Assembly (NCBI GenBank): GCA_006247105.1
Contig: CM016925.1
Coordinates: 62,001-126,000, forward strand
Source: Giardia muris
Taxonomy: Eukaryota > Fornicata > Diplomonadida > Hexamitidae
DNA: 64,000 nt
Reading direction: 5' to 3'
The position numbers and the translations under genes are program-made. The notes below the pieces were generated by a model. It saw nothing but the letters and a program-made list of their open reading frames with translations, ran no database searches and was not told the DNA's origin. Below are positions 57,501-64,000 of this stretch, in pieces. The first letter of the stretch is position 1. Each line of letters opens with the position of its first letter.

Positions 57501-60020
57501 GATAACGCCGAGTTCGCCACTGGACAGCTCCGAAAGACCGTGACAGATGACTTCGTCCACGTGTTACGAGGTAGTAACAGTTCTTTGCCCCCACCAAACC
57601 CAGGAGACTTACAACTAAACGAGGCGTCACCATCTGTCCGAATTGCGCGCCGAACCACGCGTTCACACTTCTTCACGACGACTTTATCCATCTCTACGGC
57701 TCAGAACCAAGAAAACCTTCTTCAAACGAACGAGCGGTCAACAGAAACGGTACAGGATCGTGCTTTCCTGTTAACGCAGTATGACGGGCTCGTGGTTTCC
57801 ATCACCACCCTTCTGAGCTGTTTGAACCCCTGCTCGCAGCAGTTCGCGGACATCTACGACCAGTACGAGCTCCTCAGGCTCAACACGTACGCCTGCGAGA
57901 TCCTATCGGCGACCCTATACGATATCAGCGCGTACATCCAAGTAGCAGAGGCGGCCGAGCATGAGATCTGGCAAGCGATCGGCTTTCTATGTGGGTTCGC
58001 GCAAGAATGGACGACCTGGGGCCCAAGCAACTATAGGGCGTTAGGACAGGAGCAGCCGGTCCTGATATCGGCGTCGATGAGAGCGGAGGATATCGACAGT
58101 CTGCTGAAGCGGTCCGTGGGCGTCCTATCGAACCAGGAAAGCCCCTGTCATACACCAGACCCAAAGGTGGTGCCAGAATACGATCCGTTGGCCACGGAAA
58201 ACCTTGAGGCATTGAATAGTGCGATAGGAGAGGCGCCGCAGCCAAATAGCTTCGAGTCGGAGCTGGCGATCCTGTACAACACGTTTCCGTTGCTTCTGAA
58301 CTATACCTGCGCGAACAGCATCACCTATTCGATCCAGGCACTTCGGTTCGCGGCACGGAACTGCCTGTGTACGAAGACGTACATCGCGGATAAGATGAGG
58401 GACGATGTGTACCGCCTATACTGGTGCGAGCTGGTCTGGGAGTGGGTCTTAGGCTTCATTCAGATCAATCGGCCAGTACGAGCTGTTTTCATCGCAATTC
58501 AGATGTTATCGAAGCTATTTGGGCAGTCTTTCAACGTCCGAACGTACTTACCAATGATAACGCAAGAGAATGGGGTCTGCCACGATTCCCTCGTCATCAT
58601 CATGTCGTTGGTCTTCAGTCGGGAGCTGGTACGGCACCATGGACTGGACATTCATCGAGATTCTGCATTATGGATGGCCTTTGAAAGGCATGGCCACGTG
58701 CCATGGGCAACTCCGTTCGAGCTTCTCCAATCGCTCGCCGTCGCGTCATATCTGGAACGTTCGCTTCAGAAGATGCTCTTTTTGATCTTCTACGCTCTCC
58801 TCTTGCGTGATAATGTCAAACAGGCAGTCAGCCTGGGTGCGGCGGTAGTGGAGCGCTGTTTTCTCTACGGGTTGACGGTGGAGGGCCTCGCGATGCTAGG
58901 AATGTTGGCATCGATCGCCCCGAGCCAGATCAAAGGGTTACCACACTCGACGTTGCTCGAGATCGTCAAGGCAGTCGTGAACCTGCTGAAGCGGAAGGCG
59001 GAGGACTATGGGGAGGTCTTCTCGCGGGTGGAGCGGAGGCTGAAGAGCAACAACTTCATCCCCCCGCTGATCTCGTGCGTCCTCGTCTTCAACTCGGTCT
59101 ACCTGCTCCCGTACTTCGACCAGTCGATCCGGGACTCACTGACTTCGTACAAGCGGACGATCTACCTCCTCTCGAACGACGTCGTCGATACCATCATCGT
59201 CCAGCCCCTGTCGCTCTGCATGTACGCGTCGTGCTTCTATCTCTCGTGCAGGGCGAGCGATGACTATGCCCAGCTCGCCGTCGAGTGCCAGATTGCGTAC
59301 AACTACATGCTCGCGACGAAGGAGCACGTCTTCATCGACTGCGTCTCGACAATCACCCACTGCAGCAAGTACTTCTGCCTGGCGCTCCTGGACACGCCTC
59401 CTGTCGAGGATGCCGATCTCGCGCTGTTCACGGGCACGGGAGGCGCCTCTGAAGAAGGCTCGACCCCCGGGACACTGAAGGCGATCAGTCCCGCACACGT
59501 CACCCTGCCGGACTTCGACACCTACCCCGGGCTAAGCATCGCGAGCGTGAGGACGGACGCGGCCACGCTCCCCGCGAGATTCATCGCTCTGATCCTCCTC
59601 GAGTCCTACGCGCGTGCAGGGCTACTGGAGAGGGCACTGTACATCGCAAAGAGGATCCTCCACCTCTTCACGTTCTCCCCGTTTGACCTGCTCGTCGCCG
59701 CGATGTTCACAAGGGTCGCCCTGGTCCACGTGGCCGCCGTCGACCAGGTCGGGCTGGGGACGCAGAACCTGAGCTCCGTCGAGAGGCTGGTCCTGGCGAC
59801 GATCGACGTCATCCACAGGCACTCAGACAGCCGCGGGGCGTACAAGCGGATGGTCGACTTCCTTCGAGCGGGCCTGGCGCACCTCCGCGGAGTCCACACG
59901 AGTACCGTCGTCAGGATGCTGATCGACCACAGCCACCTGAACATCCGCGCGGAACCGGTCGGCGAGCAGCTGGGCGTCTACCGCTCCCGCTTCTTCCTCG
60001 ACCTGATCCTTCTGCTGTGA
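54573..60020 (+). CDS. Very large protein: kinase-like domain fused to an AAA-type ATPase
   Basis: The 1,815-residue product has an N-terminal kinase-like fold (about residues 20-290). It contains LHRNITASSVFLD where an active kinase has HRDLK-x4-N, and TYG in place of DFG, so it is probably inactive. A P-loop follows at about 407-415 (GFPGAGRTT), with a Walker B-like LLVLDDLHS near 590, indicating an AAA/STAND-type ATPase. The remaining 1,200 residues are helical, perhaps repeats. This layout recalls large bacterial and protist signalling proteins (kinase plus AAA_16 plus helical repeats). The role is unknown. ATG 54573 was preferred to a GTG eight codons upstream. Confidence 0.8.
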   Translation: MASEAVCTEDTVLTLGWTPEHVDAYLHSMQMQRIFLRGHTNLIPPDYIERSGNAIFIRSAPTMGRPITYFDADSWAQKPGQLISLAISILDALMRIHSINTLHRNITASSVFLDPARKGVLLVTYGMIIPSIDFTSLMCSSVSEYLMPPLLENTTLYSAPLARSLVGSGAYTLHRSRIRAFLAVASTERVRSNLMFTAQTDLYQLGHLIYSLLTKTAPPSPFLEKYEGEAGWQRARSEALKALSGYSMGEYFSKVILRLLYLDTDVEYLSAAEVYHDLHGYWKAISCNQQLLLQPTPTLATHPLPARRFLQKLAQKHMRIHESAILKLLKHISDVITPDIGKLVVTDSLTFSVNAYYEATKVTPVPHVYNVHLIRQAMEKVKAATRQNPRIMSSQGTVKDVPHLCCLTGFPGAGRTTLIATIQHLVATTLAGFTLYVPLAGIADDTQISLDSALYDVDPVQKEFCTHEPGVLACLPTDSWRPILYLDPEVLQTPDGQPLKILGYFHVISLYLVQAILKLDDPHILMALHQRIQGHVSIMQSLPGAFPALLSYLHLESKSALATQVTVTQDFYISLVPILISSILQHVSVFLLVLDDLHSNLNRDLVKNVLNLTLTSSVGRLFVLFSEAVHPHILAEDFSFTPAMSSSSSTNSLSLTRAQRFVMSLRKTSKEWTQSLATVTTPQSSDETRSILSADSHSAGSAVSTTVRSTVSNASSTGSGAAVETVIRPFSFTGVAKRNVLISYCFLQPIKEHSVLEYLFALFDVSEGSQGRFDDEVAATLTRKTGGLIGNLKHFLLSLYSMSGITSALTIAKLLLDLIPEFDWVILRRFHGLKLSGQLTDRDLLVLYTASVFGCAGNIGWVGSAHGLDNETLMTSFTALVMRHHLLLYAPTTVQIAHPSYMGRSTDANPEVPNRTSYNVIFTNLAFMYILREAFTSRSSPKLLALALYLRKRWSVQSLVLERKRHLKPSIFTKAYDNAEFATGQLRKTVTDDFVHVLRGSNSSLPPPNPGDLQLNEASPSVRIARRTTRSHFFTTTLSISTAQNQENLLQTNERSTETVQDRAFLLTQYDGLVVSITTLLSCLNPCSQQFADIYDQYELLRLNTYACEILSATLYDISAYIQVAEAAEHEIWQAIGFLCGFAQEWTTWGPSNYRALGQEQPVLISASMRAEDIDSLLKRSVGVLSNQESPCHTPDPKVVPEYDPLATENLEALNSAIGEAPQPNSFESELAILYNTFPLLLNYTCANSITYSIQALRFAARNCLCTKTYIADKMRDDVYRLYWCELVWEWVLGFIQINRPVRAVFIAIQMLSKLFGQSFNVRTYLPMITQENGVCHDSLVIIMSLVFSRELVRHHGLDIHRDSALWMAFERHGHVPWATPFELLQSLAVASYLERSLQKMLFLIFYALLLRDNVKQAVSLGAAVVERCFLYGLTVEGLAMLGMLASIAPSQIKGLPHSTLLEIVKAVVNLLKRKAEDYGEVFSRVERRLKSNNFIPPLISCVLVFNSVYLLPYFDQSIRDSLTSYKRTIYLLSNDVVDTIIVQPLSLCMYASCFYLSCRASDDYAQLAVECQIAYNYMLATKEHVFIDCVSTITHCSKYFCLALLDTPPVEDADLALFTGTGGASEEGSTPGTLKAISPAHVTLPDFDTYPGLSIASVRTDAATLPARFIALILLESYARAGLLERALYIAKRILHLFTFSPFDLLVAAMFTRVALVHVAAVDQVGLGTQNLSSVERLVLATIDVIHRHSDSRGAYKRMVDFLRAGLAHLRGVHTSTVVRMLIDHSHLNIRAEPVGEQLGVYRSRFFLDLILLL

Positions 60021-60137
60021 GTGGTTCGGGCCCCGAAGGGATCCGAGGGGCCCAGAGAGATGTGGGGGACCTCAGGGGAACCTCAGAAAGAGCCTTAGAA
60101 GGGACAGGAAGTGAACGGGACCAGGGGGGACCAAAAA

Positions 60138-61274
60138 ATGGCGGAGCAGGAGGAGCGGGCCGAGGGGGCGTCCTTTTCGTACGAGGAACGGAACGAGGAG
60201 CGCTGGACGGTGGATGGGGCGTTTACATACCGGCCGTGCTTCCCATTCCTGTACAAGACGGAGAGGACGCGGTTCAACGGGAGCTGGGTGGGGAGGCTGG
60301 TAATAACGCCAGTCTTCGTCGTGCTGGGCCCGCTGGTGGCCGCCTTCAGGCTGCTGGCGTTCGTCCTCCTCCAGTCGCTCGTGACGCTGTGCAGCTACGT
60401 CATCACGTGGGGGTACCCGGAGGACGAGCCCTTGAGGGGCTGGCGGATCCTGGTGGCGAAGATCGTCTCGTACCCGCTGTACTTCTTGATGCTGACGGCC
60501 TGGGGCGTCATCCTCGTCCCGGACCTCAGGAGGCGTGCGAAACGGCCCAGGATCTGCGTGAGCAACCACGTCAGCATCCTGGACATCTTCCTGATGATCC
60601 TCTGCGAGGGTCCCGCGTTCGTTTCGAAGCGGGGCGTCTCGCGGGTCCCGCTGATGGGGAAGGCGATGGAGATCCTGCGCGTGATGTACGTGAGGGAGGG
60701 CGAAAAGGGGGAGAAGGAAAGCGGCGGCGGGGGCGCCACCGCCCTCTTCGAGCGGCGGCTGGCGGCGATGAGGCGGGATCCTGGGTGGCGACCGATCCAC
60801 ATCTTCCCGGAGGGGACGACGACGACGGAGCAGGCCGTTCTGCGCTTCCACACGTCCGTCTTCCGCCTGGGCGAGGAGGTCCAGCCGATCTGCATCCGCT
60901 ATGTCTCGTACAACCCCGTGGCCTACGTCGGCCAGGACCTGCGCACCGTCGTCTACCGCTACCTGACGAACCCGTTCGTCCTTGCCTTCGTCACCTACCT
61001 CGACCCGGTCTCGCCCTTCGACGCGGAGAACGGCGGGGCGCTCAAGGAGCCGCGCGCCTTCGCAGACGAGGTCGGGCAGGCGATCGCCCGGGAGCTCGGC
61101 GCCACGTACCTCCCGTACAGCAACGAGGACGCGTTCTTCTTCCGCGGACTCAAGACGGACGCGAACCGCTGCACGCCCGAGTTCCAGCGCGACTACGGCT
61201 GGCTCGGGACGCTCCAGACGACGTTCGAGGAGAGGCGGAGGGCCGAGGAAGCCGAAAAGAGCAAAAAGGACTGA
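60138..61274 (+). CDS. Lysophospholipid acyltransferase (PlsC/LPLAT family)
   Basis: The 378-residue protein has two N-terminal hydrophobic helices, the acyltransferase motif NHVSILD (NHx4D) near residue 150, and the acyl-acceptor motif FPEGT near residue 230. These define LPLAT enzymes that add an acyl chain to lysophospholipids or glycerol-3-phosphate derivatives at the ER, as in LPCAT/AGPAT. The C-terminus is charged and lacks EF hands. I used the ATG at 60138, preceded by ccaaaaa; the frame extends nine codons to a GTG. Confidence 0.88.
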   Translation: MAEQEERAEGASFSYEERNEERWTVDGAFTYRPCFPFLYKTERTRFNGSWVGRLVITPVFVVLGPLVAAFRLLAFVLLQSLVTLCSYVITWGYPEDEPLRGWRILVAKIVSYPLYFLMLTAWGVILVPDLRRRAKRPRICVSNHVSILDIFLMILCEGPAFVSKRGVSRVPLMGKAMEILRVMYVREGEKGEKESGGGGATALFERRLAAMRRDPGWRPIHIFPEGTTTTEQAVLRFHTSVFRLGEEVQPICIRYVSYNPVAYVGQDLRTVVYRYLTNPFVLAFVTYLDPVSPFDAENGGALKEPRAFADEVGQAIARELGATYLPYSNEDAFFFRGLKTDANRCTPEFQRDYGWLGTLQTTFEERRRAEEAEKSKKD

Positions 61275-61285
61275 AAAGGACCGAA

Positions 61286-61291
61286 AGTAAA
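61286..61291 (+). terminator. Polyadenylation-type signal of the acyltransferase gene
   Basis: AGTAAA starts 12 bases beyond the stop codon. Confidence 0.5.
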
Positions 61292-61307
61292 AGGCGCCTC
61301 AGACAGG

Positions 61308-62000
61308 ATGCCCTACTGGTACACGTCCCAGAGCCACCCCGAGGCGCGGATCTACGTCGGCTTCGACAAGCACGAGAACGAGACGCTGTTGAGGGCCGCC
61401 TGGCCAGAGGACGTCTGGTTCCACGTCGATAAGCACTCGTCCGCCCACGTCTACCTGCGTTGCCCCTCCGACGACCCGCTCGCGCTCCACGCCGGCCAGA
61501 CGCCCTCCTGGGCGTTCCCGAACATCCCGAACGCCCTCCTCGAGGAGCTCTCCCAGCTGACCAAGGAGAATAGCATCGAGGGCTCCAAACTCCCCCACGT
61601 CACCGTCATCTTCACCCCCGCGAGCAACCTCCACAAGGACGGCTCGATGGACGTCGGAACCGTCGGCTTCAAGAAGGACTCGCTCGTCAGACGCTACCAC
61701 GTCAAGGAACGCGACAAAGCTCTTCTCAAAGCCCTTCAGAAGACACGCGTCGAAGACTCCACCACTGACCTCCTCGCCGAACACCAGAAACACCTCTCCT
61801 GGCTCCAACGCCAGCAAAAGGCCGTCCAAAAGCTCGTCGAAAAAGCCTCCAAAGCTCAGGAGGACGAAAGGCGCGCCCTTAAACGTGCCCGTGATTACAC
61901 TGACGCCTGGTCGGTTCGGACTCACGACAGAAACGACTCCCCCGTTAATGACACAAAAGAGCCGGAATCTAATGCCAATCCGTTCGATGACTTCATGTAA
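61308..62000 (+). CDS. CCDC25: CCDC25-like protein (NFACT-R/DUF814 domain)
   Basis: The 230-residue protein opens MPYWYTSQSHPEARIYVGFDKHENE and has DVWFHVDKHSSAHVYLR, the conserved core of the NFACT-R domain. A charged helical C-terminus ends NPFDDFM, as in CCDC25 proteins. These small single-domain relatives of the RQC factor NEMF have nucleic-acid-binding activity; the role in Giardia is unknown. Length and layout match the family. Confidence 0.9.
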   Translation: MPYWYTSQSHPEARIYVGFDKHENETLLRAAWPEDVWFHVDKHSSAHVYLRCPSDDPLALHAGQTPSWAFPNIPNALLEELSQLTKENSIEGSKLPHVTVIFTPASNLHKDGSMDVGTVGFKKDSLVRRYHVKERDKALLKALQKTRVEDSTTDLLAEHQKHLSWLQRQQKAVQKLVEKASKAQEDERRALKRARDYTDAWSVRTHDRNDSPVNDTKEPESNANPFDDFM

Positions 62001-62019
62001 GACGAAAAGAGGGGGGGGT

Positions 62020-62060
62020 CAAAAAAGTATGCGGATCAGATAAAACGACGTACTTTTTTG
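62020..62060. repeat. Inverted repeat (10-bp arms)
   Basis: CAAAAAAGTA (62020-62029) and TACTTTTTTG (62051-62060) are perfect reverse complements around a 21-base loop, 20 bp after the CCDC25 stop. Confidence 0.6.
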
Positions 62061-62075
62061 CGCCCCGAAGTGAGG

Positions 62076-62110
62076 TAGGGTAGGGTAACGTAGCGTAGTG
62101 TAGCGTAGGG
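62076..62110 (+). repeat. Degenerate telomere-like TAGGG array
   Basis: Seven consecutive pentamers in perfect 5-base phase: TAGGG, TAGGG, TAACG, TAGCG, TAGTG, TAGCG, TAGGG, then taaaggg. The Giardia telomeric repeat is TAGGG, so this looks like a decayed interstitial telomeric tract between two housekeeping genes. Confidence 0.6.
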
Positions 62111-62160
62111 TAAAGGGAGGAAGAAGGGAAGGAGAAGGAGGAAATCATCCCCGCGGAAAA

Positions 62161-62799
62161 ATGACTACGACGACGAACTGGACGCGGATGCGGAAGGGCG
62201 AAGGTGGGAGGGCGTCCGAAGCGCCAGAGAGACGCGGAAGATGTGCGTCTGGCCCGTCTCTCGGAGCCGTTGGGCTCAGCTGCATCTACGTGAAGGGAGG
62301 GACGGAAAGGCATCCGAGACGAGCACTGGCACGGGTGGTCCTGGTGGACACGTGCGGAGACGTGTTGAAAGACAGCCTGTGCAGGCCGGAGGGGCGGGTG
62401 TGGGACTACTGCACGGAAGAGACCGGGCTGAGTGAGAAGCTACTGGAAGAAGCGCCGACGACGAGGCAGGTAGGGGCGGAACTGAAGACGTTCGTCCTCG
62501 GAAAGCTCGTCGGACACTCATTGGGAGGCGTTCTCAAGCAGCTCGGCTTACAAGTCTCCTGGAAGAACCGGATCGACCTCGCCCAAAATCCGGAAATCCG
62601 AGACGAGCACGGCGGGAGTCTCGAGCGGGCGTTCATGGCGTCCGGGCTCCCGTTCGACGGCTCGCCCGTCTCCCTCGCCCGCTGCATGCTCAGCTTCTAC
62701 CTCCAACGGCGGAACGCTTGGGATACTCGTGGCTCGGAACCCAAAAAATGCCGCTCCCGCCCGGCGAGATCCCCTACGCGGACATCGACGCGCTCCTGA
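62161..62799 (+). CDS. REXO4-like exonuclease-fold protein lacking catalytic residues
   Basis: The 212-residue product follows the REXO4/ISG20 DEDDh pattern: RRALARVVLVDTCGDVL, then RVWDYCTEETGLSEKLLEEAP, LVGHSLGGVLKQLGL, and SPVSLARCMLSFYL. The usual DCEMVG start (first D and E) is not present before ALARV, the motif II aspartate (GHAL-x-ND) is replaced, and motif III (HSSVEDA) reads DGSPVSLA. It is therefore probably an inactive homologue, perhaps RNA-binding. The ATG at 62161 has a ggaaaa leader. Its last 52 bases overlap the next gene. Confidence 0.7.
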   Translation: MTTTTNWTRMRKGEGGRASEAPERRGRCASGPSLGAVGLSCIYVKGGTERHPRRALARVVLVDTCGDVLKDSLCRPEGRVWDYCTEETGLSEKLLEEAPTTRQVGAELKTFVLGKLVGHSLGGVLKQLGLQVSWKNRIDLAQNPEIRDEHGGSLERAFMASGLPFDGSPVSLARCMLSFYLQRRNAWDTRGSEPKKCRSRPARSPTRTSTRS

Positions 62800-63638
62800 A
62801 CAAGTACATGGCCGACTACGGGCTCTCGTTGACGACGGAGCCCCTCGACGCCTCGGGCGCCTGCCAGACAAGTCTCCTGGCCCAGGTGAACCAGACGAGT
62901 CAAACGAGCCAAAATTTCGACTTCCCGCAAAATTCCAAAAACCGCCGGGCGTGCCAGACGCCCTTCGCCTCCGGGCTGCAGCGCGATCCACCCCCGCCCC
63001 TGCTCGACGAGAGCCTCTTTCGGAGCACGGCGATGACGAAAGGCACGGCGGCAGCGACGGCAAAGAGCGCGAACGCGGACGACGACTTGCGACTGGAGTC
63101 GATCGAGGAGCCCGTCGAGTTCGACGCGGACGCGGATGCTGACGCTGGTGCGACGAGGACGACGACGGGCGACGCGTCGGGCGTCCTGGCGCGGTACACG
63201 CGGAGCGTGGCGGCATTGAGGCGACACGTCAGGCGGCACGAACGAGAAGCGACGGGGACGGCGGCGATGACGACGACAACGGCGCGGCGGCGAAAGGCGG
63301 CGCGGCTTTCGAGCCCGATTTTGGGCGAGCTGTTCCCAGACGAGGACGCGGACGAAGCGGATGCGCACGTGCACGCGCGGCTGACGCACTTGGAGGCGCG
63401 GACGCTGCAGAACCGCGTCCACGCGCTGGAGTCGCTGCTCGAGCAGTCGAAGCGGACGATCTCGTCGCTGGAGCGGGAGAACCAGCGGCTGCGGAAGCTG
63501 CTGAGGCAGCGGGACGGCTCGACGCGGAAGGTGCTGACGCTCGAGCGCGAGGTACTCGCGTTGCAGACGCGGCTCCGGCGGTCCGAGTCGCTGCGCTCTC
63601 GGCAGGCCGCGGTCCTCAGGCGGGTCGTGGACGAGTAG
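62748..63638 (+). CDS. Coiled-coil protein of unknown function
   Basis: The 296-residue protein starts MPLPPGEIPYADIDALL at an ATG with the ccaaaaa leader used by other genes here. The middle is acidic (DADADADAG); the C-terminal about 90 residues form a strong coiled coil (LEARTLQNRVHALESLLEQ, LEREVLALQTRL). It overlaps the end of the REXO4-like gene by 52 bp in another frame. No family is recognised. Confidence 0.75.
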   Translation: MPLPPGEIPYADIDALLNKYMADYGLSLTTEPLDASGACQTSLLAQVNQTSQTSQNFDFPQNSKNRRACQTPFASGLQRDPPPPLLDESLFRSTAMTKGTAAATAKSANADDDLRLESIEEPVEFDADADADAGATRTTTGDASGVLARYTRSVAALRRHVRRHEREATGTAAMTTTTARRRKAARLSSPILGELFPDEDADEADAHVHARLTHLEARTLQNRVHALESLLEQSKRTISSLERENQRLRKLLRQRDGSTRKVLTLEREVLALQTRLRRSESLRSRQAAVLRRVVDE

Positions 63639-63640
63639 CG

Positions 63641-63655
63641 AGTGAACGAGTGAAC
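63641..63655 (+). terminator. Double polyadenylation-type signal
   Basis: AGTGAAC occurs twice (63641-63647 and 63649-63655), in an imperfect cgag/gaac tandem tract just after the stop. Confidence 0.5.
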
Positions 63656-63843
63656 GAGCGAGCGAGCGGACGGGGGCGGAAGGAACTAAGGCGGCCGAGA
63701 CGGGCGAGGCCGGCCTCGCAGGCGCGCCGGGAAGCGCAGCCAAAACCCGGACTTTGCGCACCGTGCGACCGTGCAACGACGTACGAGGATTCACAACTGG
63801 TCACGGAGGAACACTCCCGGTCATCGCCCTTCCGCCGTCGCGC

Positions 63844-64000
<157 letters not shown>

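Noticed and set aside
60017..61432. 471-codon plus-strand frame across the acyltransferase
   Set aside because: Arg/Gly/Pro-rich out-of-frame reading of a GC-rich gene with clear PlsC motifs in another frame.

Overview
The window looks like nuclear DNA of a diplomonad of the genus Giardia. The evidence seen directly is: variant-specific surface protein (VSP) genes with CxxC repeats, GGCY motifs and a terminal transmembrane helix plus CRGK tail; several ankyrin-repeat 'protein 21.1' genes; NEK-type kinases; an EGF-like high-cysteine membrane protein; almost no introns; intergenic gaps of 2-30 bp; short A-rich leaders directly before ATG; and AGTRAA(Y) polyadenylation-type signals overlapping or just after stop codons. 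The VSP tail ends CRGK and not CRGKA as in G. intestinalis, and the VSPs form a head-to-tail array, so I lean towards G. muris or a related lineage (inference).

Layout. 1-5.8 kb: the 3' end of an ankyrin/RING gene, a long ankyrin/coiled-coil 21.1 gene, and a propeller-like gene interrupted by an in-frame TGA. 6-8.7 kb: an EGF-like high-cysteine membrane protein. 8.7-10.7 kb: about 1.2 kb without a recognisable gene, then a NEK-like kinase domain without an ATG. 10.9-35.2 kb: a dense housekeeping block with a coiled-coil protein, signal peptidase subunit SPC25, MRT4, a CEP44-domain protein, a Sac3/GANP protein, a NUFIP1-like protein, ribosomal protein L37a, a polytopic membrane protein, two large proteins of unknown function, DPM1, an LSm protein, a TatD nuclease, an ankyrin/RING protein, TBCCD1 and an INTS11/CPSF73-type nuclease. 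35.2-38.9 kb: ankyrin genes, one running out of frame into a second NEK kinase domain. 40.2-46.6 kb: the VSP array, with two units of exactly 1,889 bp that read as near-identical and a last copy cut off by sequence belonging to the promoter side of a 21.1 gene. 46.8-52.8 kb: a 21.1 gene, about 3.2 kb of apparently non-coding GC-rich DNA, and an inverted, frame-disrupted copy of the ankyrin/RING gene at the left edge. 53-64 kb: alpha-tubulin, a kinase-like/AAA fusion, an acyltransferase, CCDC25, a degenerate REXO4-like protein, a coiled-coil protein and the 3' end of GAPDH.

The window therefore alternates compact, single-copy housekeeping gene clusters with islands where ankyrin, kinase, RING and VSP sequences are duplicated, inverted, recombined and frameshifted. 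Those islands are where most unusual observations lie. Starts were chosen at ATG codons; in many cases an open frame extends upstream only through GTG or TTG codons, which I did not use.
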